Shown here: positions 6,981-13,067 of the stretch, in pieces
How the letters are laid out: every line of letters begins with the position of its first letter
How positions within the stretch are numbered: the first letter of the stretch is position 1
NCBI GenBank assembly: GCA_016215335.1
Contig: JACRKE010000011.1
Coordinates: forward strand, 1 to 39,771
Direction of reading: 5' to 3'
DNA: 39,771 bases
Source of the DNA: Candidatus Vogelbacteria bacterium
GTDB lineage: Bacteria; Patescibacteriota; Minisyncoccia; Phycocordibacterales; JACRKE01
Notes under the pieces: generated by a model
Database searches by the model: none
Seen by the model: the letters and a program-made list of their open reading frames with translations, nothing else
What the model was told of the DNA's origin: nothing
Made by a program: the position numbers and the translations under genes

Positions 6981-7322
6981 ATGTTAATGATAAGATTACA
7001 GCGCGTCGGACGAGCAAATGATCCATCTTTCCGCGTGGTTTTAACCGAAAAAAGAAACGCTACAAAGAGTGGTAAATTCTTGGAAGTTTTGGGGTCTTAC
7101 AATTCCCGCGGAGGTAAGGCGGTTCTAAACAAAGAGCGTGTCACTAAATGGCTCAAAGACGGAGTGCAGCTTTCAGATACTGCCAGAAATATTTTGATAA
7201 ATCATAAACTTATCAAAGGGGATAAAGTTAAGTTCATAGGGAAGAACAAGACGAAAGAGGTAGTAGCTGAAGTTAAAGCTCAAGAGACTAAAGCTCCAGA
7301 AGCCGCTACTGCACAGGTTTAG
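6981..7322 (+). CDS. rpsP: 30S ribosomal protein S16
   Basis: The N-terminus MLMIRLQRVGRANDPSFRVVLTEKR is typical of S16, followed by FLEVLGSYNSR and the motif ERVTKWLKDGVQLSDTARNIL. The protein binds 16S rRNA in the 30S body. At 113 aa it is longer than the usual 80-90 aa because of a Lys/Ala/Glu-rich tail after about residue 85, which is common in this group. No Shine-Dalgarno site; the promoter places the transcript start next to the ATG. It is followed by a strong terminator, so unlike the classical rpsP-rimM-trmD operon it is transcribed alone. Confidence 0.97.
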   Translation: MLMIRLQRVGRANDPSFRVVLTEKRNATKSGKFLEVLGSYNSRGGKAVLNKERVTKWLKDGVQLSDTARNILINHKLIKGDKVKFIGKNKTKEVVAEVKAQETKAPEAATAQV

Positions 7323-7331
7323 TATTTGCAC

Positions 7332-7370
7332 ATTCGAAGGGCGAAACCTTTCGCCCTTCGAATTCTTATC
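7332..7370. terminator. Rho-independent terminator after rpsP
   Basis: Perfect 15-bp arms (7332-7346 and 7349-7363, core CGAAGGGCGAAA) with a 2-nt centre, then TCTTAT. It lies 9 nt after the rpsP stop. Confidence 0.88.
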
Positions 7371-7385
7371 CCCAACGTGTATCTA

Positions 7386-7415
7386 TTGCGAATGTCGGGT
7401 ATTGTATTGTACAAT
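7386..7415 (+). promoter_or_regulatory. Candidate promoter upstream of the structured element and khpA
   Basis: -35 TTGCGA (7386-7391), 18-bp spacer, -10 TACAAT (7410-7415). Transcription would begin near 7422, so the RNA would carry the structured element at 7480-7601 as a leader of about 195 nt before khpA. Confidence 0.5.
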
Positions 7416-7479
7416 TTTAATAAGCAGTAACCCTCACTTTCGAGGTGGTCGAACAGCTGCGGTAGTAATGATTAAAAGA

Positions 7480-7601
7480 TAGGACTTGCGCAAATGGCGC
7501 ATAACTTTGTCGAAAGTTCCGTTTGCTCGTCAATGTACGTCAGTACATTTTCTCGCAATACTCACTTTCTTCGCGTTCTGCATCCATTTGCTCATGTCCT
7601 A
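7480..7601 (+). other. Structured element with long terminal inverted repeat (ncRNA, leader or MITE-like)
   Basis: The gap of 295 nt between rpsP and khpA holds no gene but has strong symmetry. Outer arms TAGGACTTGCGCAAATGG (7480-7497) and CCATTTGCTCATGTCCTA (7584-7601) pair over 18 positions with two mismatches. Inside are two perfect hairpins: AACTTT-GTCG-AAAGTT (7503-7518) and AATGTAC-GTCA-GTACATT (7532-7549), the latter extended by TTGC/GCAA. The element could be a folded RNA, a 5' leader of khpA, or a small non-autonomous mobile element. I do not recognise an Rfam family. Confidence 0.6.
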
Positions 7602-7617
7602 GGATAGCAAGACTATA

Positions 7618-7971
7618 ATGACACAGGAAAGAGATCAGGAGTTTCTTGAATTCGTAATCAAGGCTCTAGTAGATAATCCAAATGACGTCAAGATCACTCG
7701 AACAGTAGATGAGATGGGTGTATTGCTCACACTTATTGTACACCGAGATGATATGGGTAAGGTGATCGGCCGATCAGGTAATACTGCTAAGGCTGTTAGA
7801 ACACTCCTCCGCGTAGTAGGAATGAAATACAATGCTCGCGTGAACCTAAAGATTGAGGAGCCGGAAGGTGGCCGAGGTCCTATGGGAGCCGGTGCGGATA
7901 CGCCACGTGAGTCGCAGAACTTGCCAGCTACAAAGACTGTAGATGAGGCGATGGCGGATTTGAAGCTCTAA
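7618..7971 (+). CDS. khpA: KH-domain RNA-binding protein (KhpA / YlqC family)
   Basis: The 117-aa protein has a single type II KH domain: EFLEFVIKALVDNPNDVKITR, then the GxxG loop in MGKVIGRSGNTAKAVRTLL (G56-x-x-G59 region). KhpA binds RNA, partners with KhpB/Jag in Firmicutes and affects cell size and translation. Its place between rpsP and trmD is the usual one, but the tail (about 85-117, EEPEGGRGPMGAGADTPRES) is longer than in the roughly 80-aa Firmicute homologues. The expected neighbour rimM is absent. The start is not marked by a good Shine-Dalgarno site. A hairpin terminator follows. Confidence 0.93.
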   Translation: MTQERDQEFLEFVIKALVDNPNDVKITRTVDEMGVLLTLIVHRDDMGKVIGRSGNTAKAVRTLLRVVGMKYNARVNLKIEEPEGGRGPMGAGADTPRESQNLPATKTVDEAMADLKL

Positions 7972-8040
7972 AATTCAGTAGTTAGTAGCTTGCCTGCCCG
8001 TATCGAACGATATGTTCGGTCGAGTGGCTAATAGCGATGG

Positions 8041-8074
8041 ATTAGAAAAACCGCCCAAGGGCGGTTTTTCTAAT
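8041..8074. terminator. Rho-independent terminator after khpA
   Basis: Perfect 16-bp arms (8041-8056 and 8059-8074), core AAAAACCGCCC-AA-GGGCGGTTTTT. The A and T tracts make it bidirectional in principle. Confidence 0.9.
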
Positions 8075-8088
8075 GGATGAAATAAGAG

Positions 8089-8117
8089 TTGCAAGTCTAC
8101 CAGCTACCAGCTACTAT
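8089..8117 (+). promoter_or_regulatory. Candidate trmD promoter
   Basis: -35 TTGCAA (8089-8094), 17-bp spacer, -10 TACTAT (8112-8117). The predicted start is about 8124, 9 nt before the ATG at 8133. The spacer contains a CTACCAG direct repeat. Confidence 0.5.
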
Positions 8118-8132
8118 CTACTTACTATCATT

Positions 8133-8834
8133 ATGCATTTCCATGTAATTACAATTTTCCCCAAGCTTCTTGAATCATATCTTGCCGACTCAATTTTAGC
8201 GCGGGCGATTGAGTCAGACAAAATTAGCGTGCAATTTTATAATCCTCGAGACTTTACAGAGGACAAGCATCATAAGACTGACGACAGGCCCTATGCTGGA
8301 GGACCCGGGATGGTAATGTACGCTGCGCCGATTCTCCATGCTGTCGAATCGGCAATTTCCAATTTTCAATTTTTCCCGCCTGCGGACGGGACCCCGCCAA
8401 AGGCGGTGGCAATCTCCAACAAAAAAACAAAACCACAAATCTTCATTCTCTCACCTCGCGGAGAGCAGTTTACAAATCTGACTGCTAAAATGATTGCGAA
8501 CAATAAAAATACTGACATTATATTGATTTGCGGACGATATGAAGGCATCGATGCACGCGTTAAGAAAATTTTAAAAGCAAAAGAAATTTCAGTGGGACCT
8601 TACGTTCTTACTGGTGGTGAACTTCCAGCCATGATTATGATTGATTCAATTGCGCGTCAGATTCAAGGGGTGCTTGGCGACGAAGATTCTGTAGAAGAAA
8701 ATCGCACGGCGGCAGCTGAAGTTTACACCCGGCCTGAGATTCTCGAGTGGAAAAGCAAAAGATATAAAGTTCCTAAAGTTTTACTCTCGGGTGACCATAA
8801 AAAGATCGAGAAGTGGAAGATTGGAAATAAATAG
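8133..8834 (+). CDS. trmD: tRNA (guanine37-N1)-methyltransferase TrmD
   Basis: TrmD makes m1G37 in tRNA from SAM, preventing +1 frameshifting. The SPOUT trefoil-knot motifs are clear: FPKLLESYL, NPRDFTEDKHHKTDDRPYAG, GGPGMVM, ILICGRYEGIDARV and VGPYVLTGGELPAMIMIDS, then a C-terminal TRPEILEW and VPKVLLSGDHKKIEKW. I use the ATG at 8133 (MHFHVITIFP), not the upstream in-frame ATG at 8073, which lies in the khpA terminator. The protein is 233 aa. Between HAVESAI and PQIFILSPRGEQF there is an extra segment of about 19 residues (about 74-92) encoded by a palindrome-containing insertion. Confidence 0.97.
   Translation: MHFHVITIFPKLLESYLADSILARAIESDKISVQFYNPRDFTEDKHHKTDDRPYAGGPGMVMYAAPILHAVESAISNFQFFPPADGTPPKAVAISNKKTKPQIFILSPRGEQFTNLTAKMIANNKNTDIILICGRYEGIDARVKKILKAKEISVGPYVLTGGELPAMIMIDSIARQIQGVLGDEDSVEENRTAAAEVYTRPEILEWKSKRYKVPKVLLSGDHKKIEKWKIGNK
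8351..8419 (+). repeat. In-frame palindromic insertion within trmD
   Basis: An imperfect direct repeat, GGCAATTTCCAA (8351-8362) and GGCAATCTCCAA (8408-8419), brackets a G/C-rich segment holding two small palindromes: CCCGCCTGCGGACGGG (8375-8390) and CCGCC-AAA-GGCGG (8394-8406). Repeat start to repeat start is 57 nt, exactly 19 codons. The arrangement suggests insertion of a mobile palindromic unit with target duplication that left the reading frame intact. Confidence 0.65.
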
Positions 8835-8883
8835 TGTAGGGTTGTTGTCAGACCTTCAGTACTAAATTAAAGGAGGGCCTTCG

Positions 8884-9576
8884 ATGCCCAAACATAAACC
8901 AGAAGGCCTGCGGGCACTCTGGCACGTTCTTGCTACACCTTTCGGTGTCGGAATATCGCTTATGATTTCACCGGATTATGGTGTATACCTGTTGTTTCTG
9001 GTGGTTGCCTTGGAGGAGCTCATAAGAATCAACTTTAGCCTCATCCATAAGACATGTGTTGGTTATTATGGACTCGGGGCGACGGTCAATCTAGAATCTT
9101 GGCCTGCTCCGTTCAAAAAGACCTACTCTAGAGCCTCTGGATTCGTCCGCTATTTAGTAAACGAAATCTTTCGAGAGGACGAGATGGCTGGTAGACCAAC
9201 GGCAGCTCTCGCGATGAGTGTCGGCATTATGCTCGCGTGGATAATTGCACCCAGAGAACATTTTTGGATATCTGTGATCTGTGCAGCTGTAATAGACCCA
9301 GCGGCCAGACTTACTGGTATCCACTATGGTGCAACACCTTTTCCGGGTGTAGAAAAGAAGACCTGTGAGGGTTATCTTGGCGCCTTGCTCGCCGGAGCAA
9401 TGGCGTCCTCTGCTGCTGGGTATCCGTGGCCTGCAGCCGGCATGATTGGAGTCGCTGCGGCATCGGGTGAAGTAATTGGCCGCCACGAGCCTTGGTGGTT
9501 CGACGATAATCTTTTCGTCGCTCCTCTAGTCGCCATAACTGTTCGAGTGCTCTCATACCTCTACTTCCTCTCGTGA
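8884..9576 (+). CDS. CTP-dependent polyprenol/phytol-kinase-like integral membrane protein
   Basis: The 230-aa protein has about six hydrophobic segments. The C-terminal half reads VIDPAARLTGIHYG, KKTCEGYLGALLAG, SGEVIG and DDNLFVAPLV, which matches the conserved pattern of the SEC59/DGK1/VTE5 CTP-transferase superfamily (D-P-A-A..G..G; K-[ST]-x-E-G; E; D-D-N-x-x-x-P). These enzymes phosphorylate dolichol, phytol or diacylglycerol using CTP. The substrate here cannot be told; an undecaprenol or scavenged lipid alcohol is plausible. A strong AAAGGAGGG (8869-8877) precedes the ATG by 6 nt, unlike the SD-less genes around it. The gene stands alone. Confidence 0.65.
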   Translation: MPKHKPEGLRALWHVLATPFGVGISLMISPDYGVYLLFLVVALEELIRINFSLIHKTCVGYYGLGATVNLESWPAPFKKTYSRASGFVRYLVNEIFREDEMAGRPTAALAMSVGIMLAWIIAPREHFWISVICAAVIDPAARLTGIHYGATPFPGVEKKTCEGYLGALLAGAMASSAAGYPWPAAGMIGVAAASGEVIGRHEPWWFDDNLFVAPLVAITVRVLSYLYFLS

Positions 9577-9647
9577 TCTATTCGGGGGGAAGTTTTTTGT
9601 TTTAAATGTACTGATATCCACTTGACTCATTTTCCACTCTGACGGAG

Positions 9648-9676
9648 TTGACATAAGGGTGCTTATTTTCTATACT
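9648..9676 (+). promoter_or_regulatory. rpoBC operon promoter
   Basis: -35 TTGACA (9648-9653), 17-bp spacer, -10 TATACT (9671-9676): the best promoter match in the window. The transcript would start near 9683 and carry a leader of about 180 nt before rpoB. Confidence 0.85.
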
Positions 9677-9682
9677 ACTTAT

Positions 9683-9861
9683 GAACATTGCACGATTGAG
9701 TATTTGGCGAAGCAATTTTTTATACAACGGCCGTCTACGGCCATAGCTAAAAATAGGGAATACGTGCACCCTTATATTATTAACAAGTAAGCCACAATAA
9801 AAGGCGACAAGCTGCTTGCCGCAGTTTTTTTGTCTCACAAACGCTCATTTAATTAAAAAAT
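9683..9861 (+). promoter_or_regulatory. Long structured leader of the rpoB operon
   Basis: The 285-nt gap before rpoB holds the promoter and this leader. It contains a hairpin GGCCG-TCTA-CGGCC (about 9730-9743) and a terminator-like hairpin near its end (9804-9831). GCACCCTTAT (9766-9775) is complementary to ATAAGGGTGC (9653-9662), but the latter lies in the promoter spacer and is not transcribed. No ribosomal-protein gene precedes rpoB, unlike the usual rplJL-rpoBC order. No known riboswitch was recognised. Confidence 0.5.
9804..9831 (+). terminator. Terminator-like hairpin inside the rpoB leader (possible attenuator)
   Basis: Arms GCGACAAGC (9804-9812) and GCTTGCCGC (9814-9822) pair with one A-C mismatch, followed by AG and seven T (9825-9831). 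It sits between the promoter and the rpoB ATG at 9862, so read-through must be permitted for RNA polymerase to be made. Confidence 0.6.
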
Positions 9862-12800
9862 ATGTTGTCTACAACAGAAAAGCTTCCTAAAAAACTGTTC
9901 TCCCAGCACAAAGAGCCCTTGATCGACATGCCGGCGCCAATCGAGATGCAGATTGCTTCTTATAAGTGGCTTATGGAAAAGGGAATCTCTGAAGTTTTCG
10001 AAGAGTTCTCCACTATTAAGGATTACTCCGGCAAGAAATTCGATTTGAAGATTGTAGGTTACAGACTTGATAAACCGACAGTTGACGAGTTCCAAGCCAA
10101 GGCAAACAAGCTTACTCTTGAAACTCCGATGCGGGTTACTCTCAAGCTCATAAACAAAGTGATGAATGAGGAGAAGGAGCAAGAGATCTTTATGACTGAT
10201 TTTCCTATCATGACTCCCCATGGAACCTTCATTGTTAATGGCGTAGAGCGTGTGGTTGTACCACAACTCGCCAGAAGCTTCGGAGTATTTTTCACAATGG
10301 ACGAGGCGAAGGGTCGCAGATATTTTGGTGCCAAAATCAATCCGGTTCGCGGTGCATGGATTGAAATAGAGACTGAAGCTGACGGTGTTATATATGTTCG
10401 CATTGACCGACGCAGAAAATTCCCCGTCTCATCGCTTTTGCGCGTTTATGGTGATGGCAAGACAGACGCGGAAATCAAGCAAGATTTCGTTGACTTAGTT
10501 TCAGAAATTCCCTATATCGAAAACTCATTTGCAAAGGATCACGCCAAGAACTCCGACGATTCATTCGTTGAGATATACCGTAGACTGCGTGATAACGACC
10601 TTGCAACCCCAGCGTCTGCTCGTGAATTTATAAACGGAATTTTTGATAAAGAAAGATACGATCTTTCGCCTGTAGGACGCTTCAGATTCAACAAGCGCTT
10701 CGATAAGCCGATGACAGAAGTTGCGCTTGCTCGCAAAACTTTGAATTACGAAGACATGGTAGCTACTGTAAGGCACATTATTGAACTTAATAATGAGAGC
10801 GATGCAGAGGCAGATGATATTGATCACTTGGGCTTGCGCCGCGTGAGGTTGGTAGGCGAAATGCTTCAGCTGAAGGTACGCCTCGGTCTTCAACAGATGA
10901 AAAGAAGTATCCAAGACAGAATGTCTACCATCGATACATCGACTTCACTTCCTGTACAGATTGTAAATCCGCGCGCACTGCAAGCAAGAATTAAGGAGTT
11001 CTTCACCACAAACCAGCTATCGCAATTTATGCGACAAGAGAACGTTCTTTCAGAGCTCGAGCACTTGCGAAGACTCTCCGCACTTGGTCCCGGAGGACTT
11101 ACTCGCGAACGAGCGGGATTTGAAGTTCGCGATGTACACACGTCACACTATGGTCGTGTTTGTCCAATCCAGACACCTGAAGGTCCAAACATCGGTCTTA
11201 TTCTCACTCTTTCTTCGTACGCACGTATAAATGATTTTGGAATTATTGAGGCGCCTTACGCCAAAGTAAAGAAAGGCAAGGTAACCGACGAAATTGTCTA
11301 CCTTAATGCACTTGAAGAAGAGCAGTACAATATCGCGCACGGAGGCGTACCGGTGGACAAAGACGGAATGATTATGAAAGAGGAGGTTGAGGCCAGAATC
11401 AAAGCAAATCCGGGCGTAATTTCAAGAGACAAGATTGATTACATTGATGTGGCTACGAATCAGGCATATTCGATTGCTACTTCGATGATTCCATTCATTG
11501 AGCATAACTATGCGACTCGCGCACTCATGGGTTCAAACATGCAGAAACAATCGACCCCGTGCATCGTACCCGAGGCACCCCTGGTTTCTACCGGTATTGA
11601 AGAAAGAGTGGCCTCTGCAACTGGCCGTTTGGCACTGGCTGGCAGTGATGGTGTTGTTGAGAAGGTGGACGCACGAAATATTACAATAAAGACAGATGAT
11701 GGTGAAAAAGAGGAGCACAAACTTATAAACTTTTCTAGAACGAACGATTTCACTTCAAGTCACCAGCGACCAAACGTGACTCTTGGTCAGAAGGTGAAGA
11801 AGGGTGATGTGCTCGCCGATACTTCTACAACTGCACATGGACAAATAGCGCTCGGACAAAATATGTTTGTAGCCTTCATGTCGTGGGGAGGAGCAAACTA
11901 TGAAGACGCTATTATCATTTCAGAAAAGTTGGTAAGGAATAGCAAGTTTTCGAGTATACACATTGAAGAGTTTTCGCTAAGTGTTCGTGATACTAAACTT
12001 GGCCCAGAAGTTACAACGCATGACATACCGAACGTGGGTGAATCGAAATTAAAGGATCTTGACGAAGATGGTATTGTCAGAATCGGTGCTGAAGTCGGTC
12101 CAAACGATATTTTGGTCGGCAAGATCACGCCTAAAGGCGAAACAGAACTCACACCAGAAGAGCGATTGCTTCGAGCGATCTTCGGTGAGAAATCGAGAGA
12201 CGTGAAAGACAGCTCGCTTCGTATGGGCCATGGCAAAAGAGGACGCGTTATAGGAGTAAAAGTATTTTCTCGCGACCGCGGTGACAAACTTGAATCCGGA
12301 ATAATAAAGAAAATATTTATTGAAGTCGCACAACTTAGAAATCTGTCAGTCGGAGATAAAATGGCCGGACGACACGGCAACAAGGGTATTGTCTCTCGTA
12401 TTCTTCCTGAGGAAGACATGCCGTTCATGGAAGACGGTAGACAAGTGGATGTGATACTGACTCCTCTCGGCGTACCTTCTCGCATGAACTTGGGACAAAT
12501 CCTTGAGATGCACATGGGACTTGCGGCAAACACTCTTGGTTATCAGGCTATTACGCCTCCTTTCTACGGCCCTACAGAAAAAGAGATTAAAGAAGAGCTG
12601 GTCAAAGCAGGATACCCTGAAGGGGGTAAGGTAAGAATGTTTGACGGTCAGACAGGAGAGGCCTTCGACAAAGACATTGCCATCGGATACATGTATATGT
12701 TGAAACTCGGACACATGGTGGAAGACAAAATTCACATGCGTTCAGTTGGCCCATACTCGCTTATTACACAGCAACCTCTTGGTGGAAAGGCCCAGGGTGG

Positions 12801-13044
12801 AGGGCAGAGGTTTGGAGAAATGGAGGTGTGGGCGCTTGAAGGTTACGGTGCTGCTTACACACTCCGCGAGATGCTTACTATTAAGTCAGATGATATTCAG
12901 GGTCGTTCAGCGGCTTTTGACTCTATCGTAAAAGGGGACGAAATACGACAACCAAACATACCAGCATCGTTCAATGTGCTCCTAAGTGAACTAAAGGGGC
13001 TCTCGCTCGACGTTGAACTTCGAACTCTAAATGATGAGGAGTAA
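9862..13044 (+). CDS. rpoB: DNA-directed RNA polymerase subunit beta
   Basis: The 1060-aa beta subunit has all expected blocks: protrusion/lobe (FPIMTPHGTFIVNGVERVVV), the rifampicin-pocket region QLSQFMRQENVLSELEHL, RRLSALGPGGLTRERAGFEV, VCPIQTPEGPNIGLI, the switch and clamp segment GDKMAGRHGNKGIVSRI and the C-terminal GGQRFGEMEVWALEGYGA. It is shorter than E. coli RpoB (1342 aa) because it lacks the lineage-specific inserts. Two usually conserved stretches differ: QLHRSPGV of most bacteria is QLARSFGVFF, and the residue matching E. coli Asp516 is R391. There is no Shine-Dalgarno site. It is the first gene of rpoB-rpoC-dnaG-rpoD-cdaA and has a long leader with a terminator-like hairpin. Confidence 0.98.
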   Translation: MLSTTEKLPKKLFSQHKEPLIDMPAPIEMQIASYKWLMEKGISEVFEEFSTIKDYSGKKFDLKIVGYRLDKPTVDEFQAKANKLTLETPMRVTLKLINKVMNEEKEQEIFMTDFPIMTPHGTFIVNGVERVVVPQLARSFGVFFTMDEAKGRRYFGAKINPVRGAWIEIETEADGVIYVRIDRRRKFPVSSLLRVYGDGKTDAEIKQDFVDLVSEIPYIENSFAKDHAKNSDDSFVEIYRRLRDNDLATPASAREFINGIFDKERYDLSPVGRFRFNKRFDKPMTEVALARKTLNYEDMVATVRHIIELNNESDAEADDIDHLGLRRVRLVGEMLQLKVRLGLQQMKRSIQDRMSTIDTSTSLPVQIVNPRALQARIKEFFTTNQLSQFMRQENVLSELEHLRRLSALGPGGLTRERAGFEVRDVHTSHYGRVCPIQTPEGPNIGLILTLSSYARINDFGIIEAPYAKVKKGKVTDEIVYLNALEEEQYNIAHGGVPVDKDGMIMKEEVEARIKANPGVISRDKIDYIDVATNQAYSIATSMIPFIEHNYATRALMGSNMQKQSTPCIVPEAPLVSTGIEERVASATGRLALAGSDGVVEKVDARNITIKTDDGEKEEHKLINFSRTNDFTSSHQRPNVTLGQKVKKGDVLADTSTTAHGQIALGQNMFVAFMSWGGANYEDAIIISEKLVRNSKFSSIHIEEFSLSVRDTKLGPEVTTHDIPNVGESKLKDLDEDGIVRIGAEVGPNDILVGKITPKGETELTPEERLLRAIFGEKSRDVKDSSLRMGHGKRGRVIGVKVFSRDRGDKLESGIIKKIFIEVAQLRNLSVGDKMAGRHGNKGIVSRILPEEDMPFMEDGRQVDVILTPLGVPSRMNLGQILEMHMGLAANTLGYQAITPPFYGPTEKEIKEELVKAGYPEGGKVRMFDGQTGEAFDKDIAIGYMYMLKLGHMVEDKIHMRSVGPYSLITQQPLGGKAQGGGQRFGEMEVWALEGYGAAYTLREMLTIKSDDIQGRSAAFDSIVKGDEIRQPNIPASFNVLLSELKGLSLDVELRTLNDEE

Positions 13045-13067
13045 ATAAAACTAAAATCGAAAAATAT

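Noticed and set aside
7440-7475. Signal-recognition-particle or 6S RNA in the rpsP-khpA gap
   Set aside because: The conserved SRP tetraloop region and the typical 6S architecture were not found; the symmetry is described instead as an unclassified element.
8073-8132. Upstream ATG for trmD at 8073
   Set aside because: It lies in the khpA terminator, and the added 20 residues are unlike TrmD; the ATG at 8133 gives the normal N-terminus and follows the promoter.
9681-9746. Short leader ORF MNIARLSIWRSNFLYNGRLRP in the rpoB leader
   Set aside because: Its ATG lies upstream of the predicted transcript start (about 9683) and there is no Shine-Dalgarno site, so it is probably not translated.
11898-12533. 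Long minus-strand frame (211 aa) opposite rpoB
   Set aside because: It is the antisense shadow of a highly conserved rpoB region, with low-complexity Ser/Pro/Ile composition.
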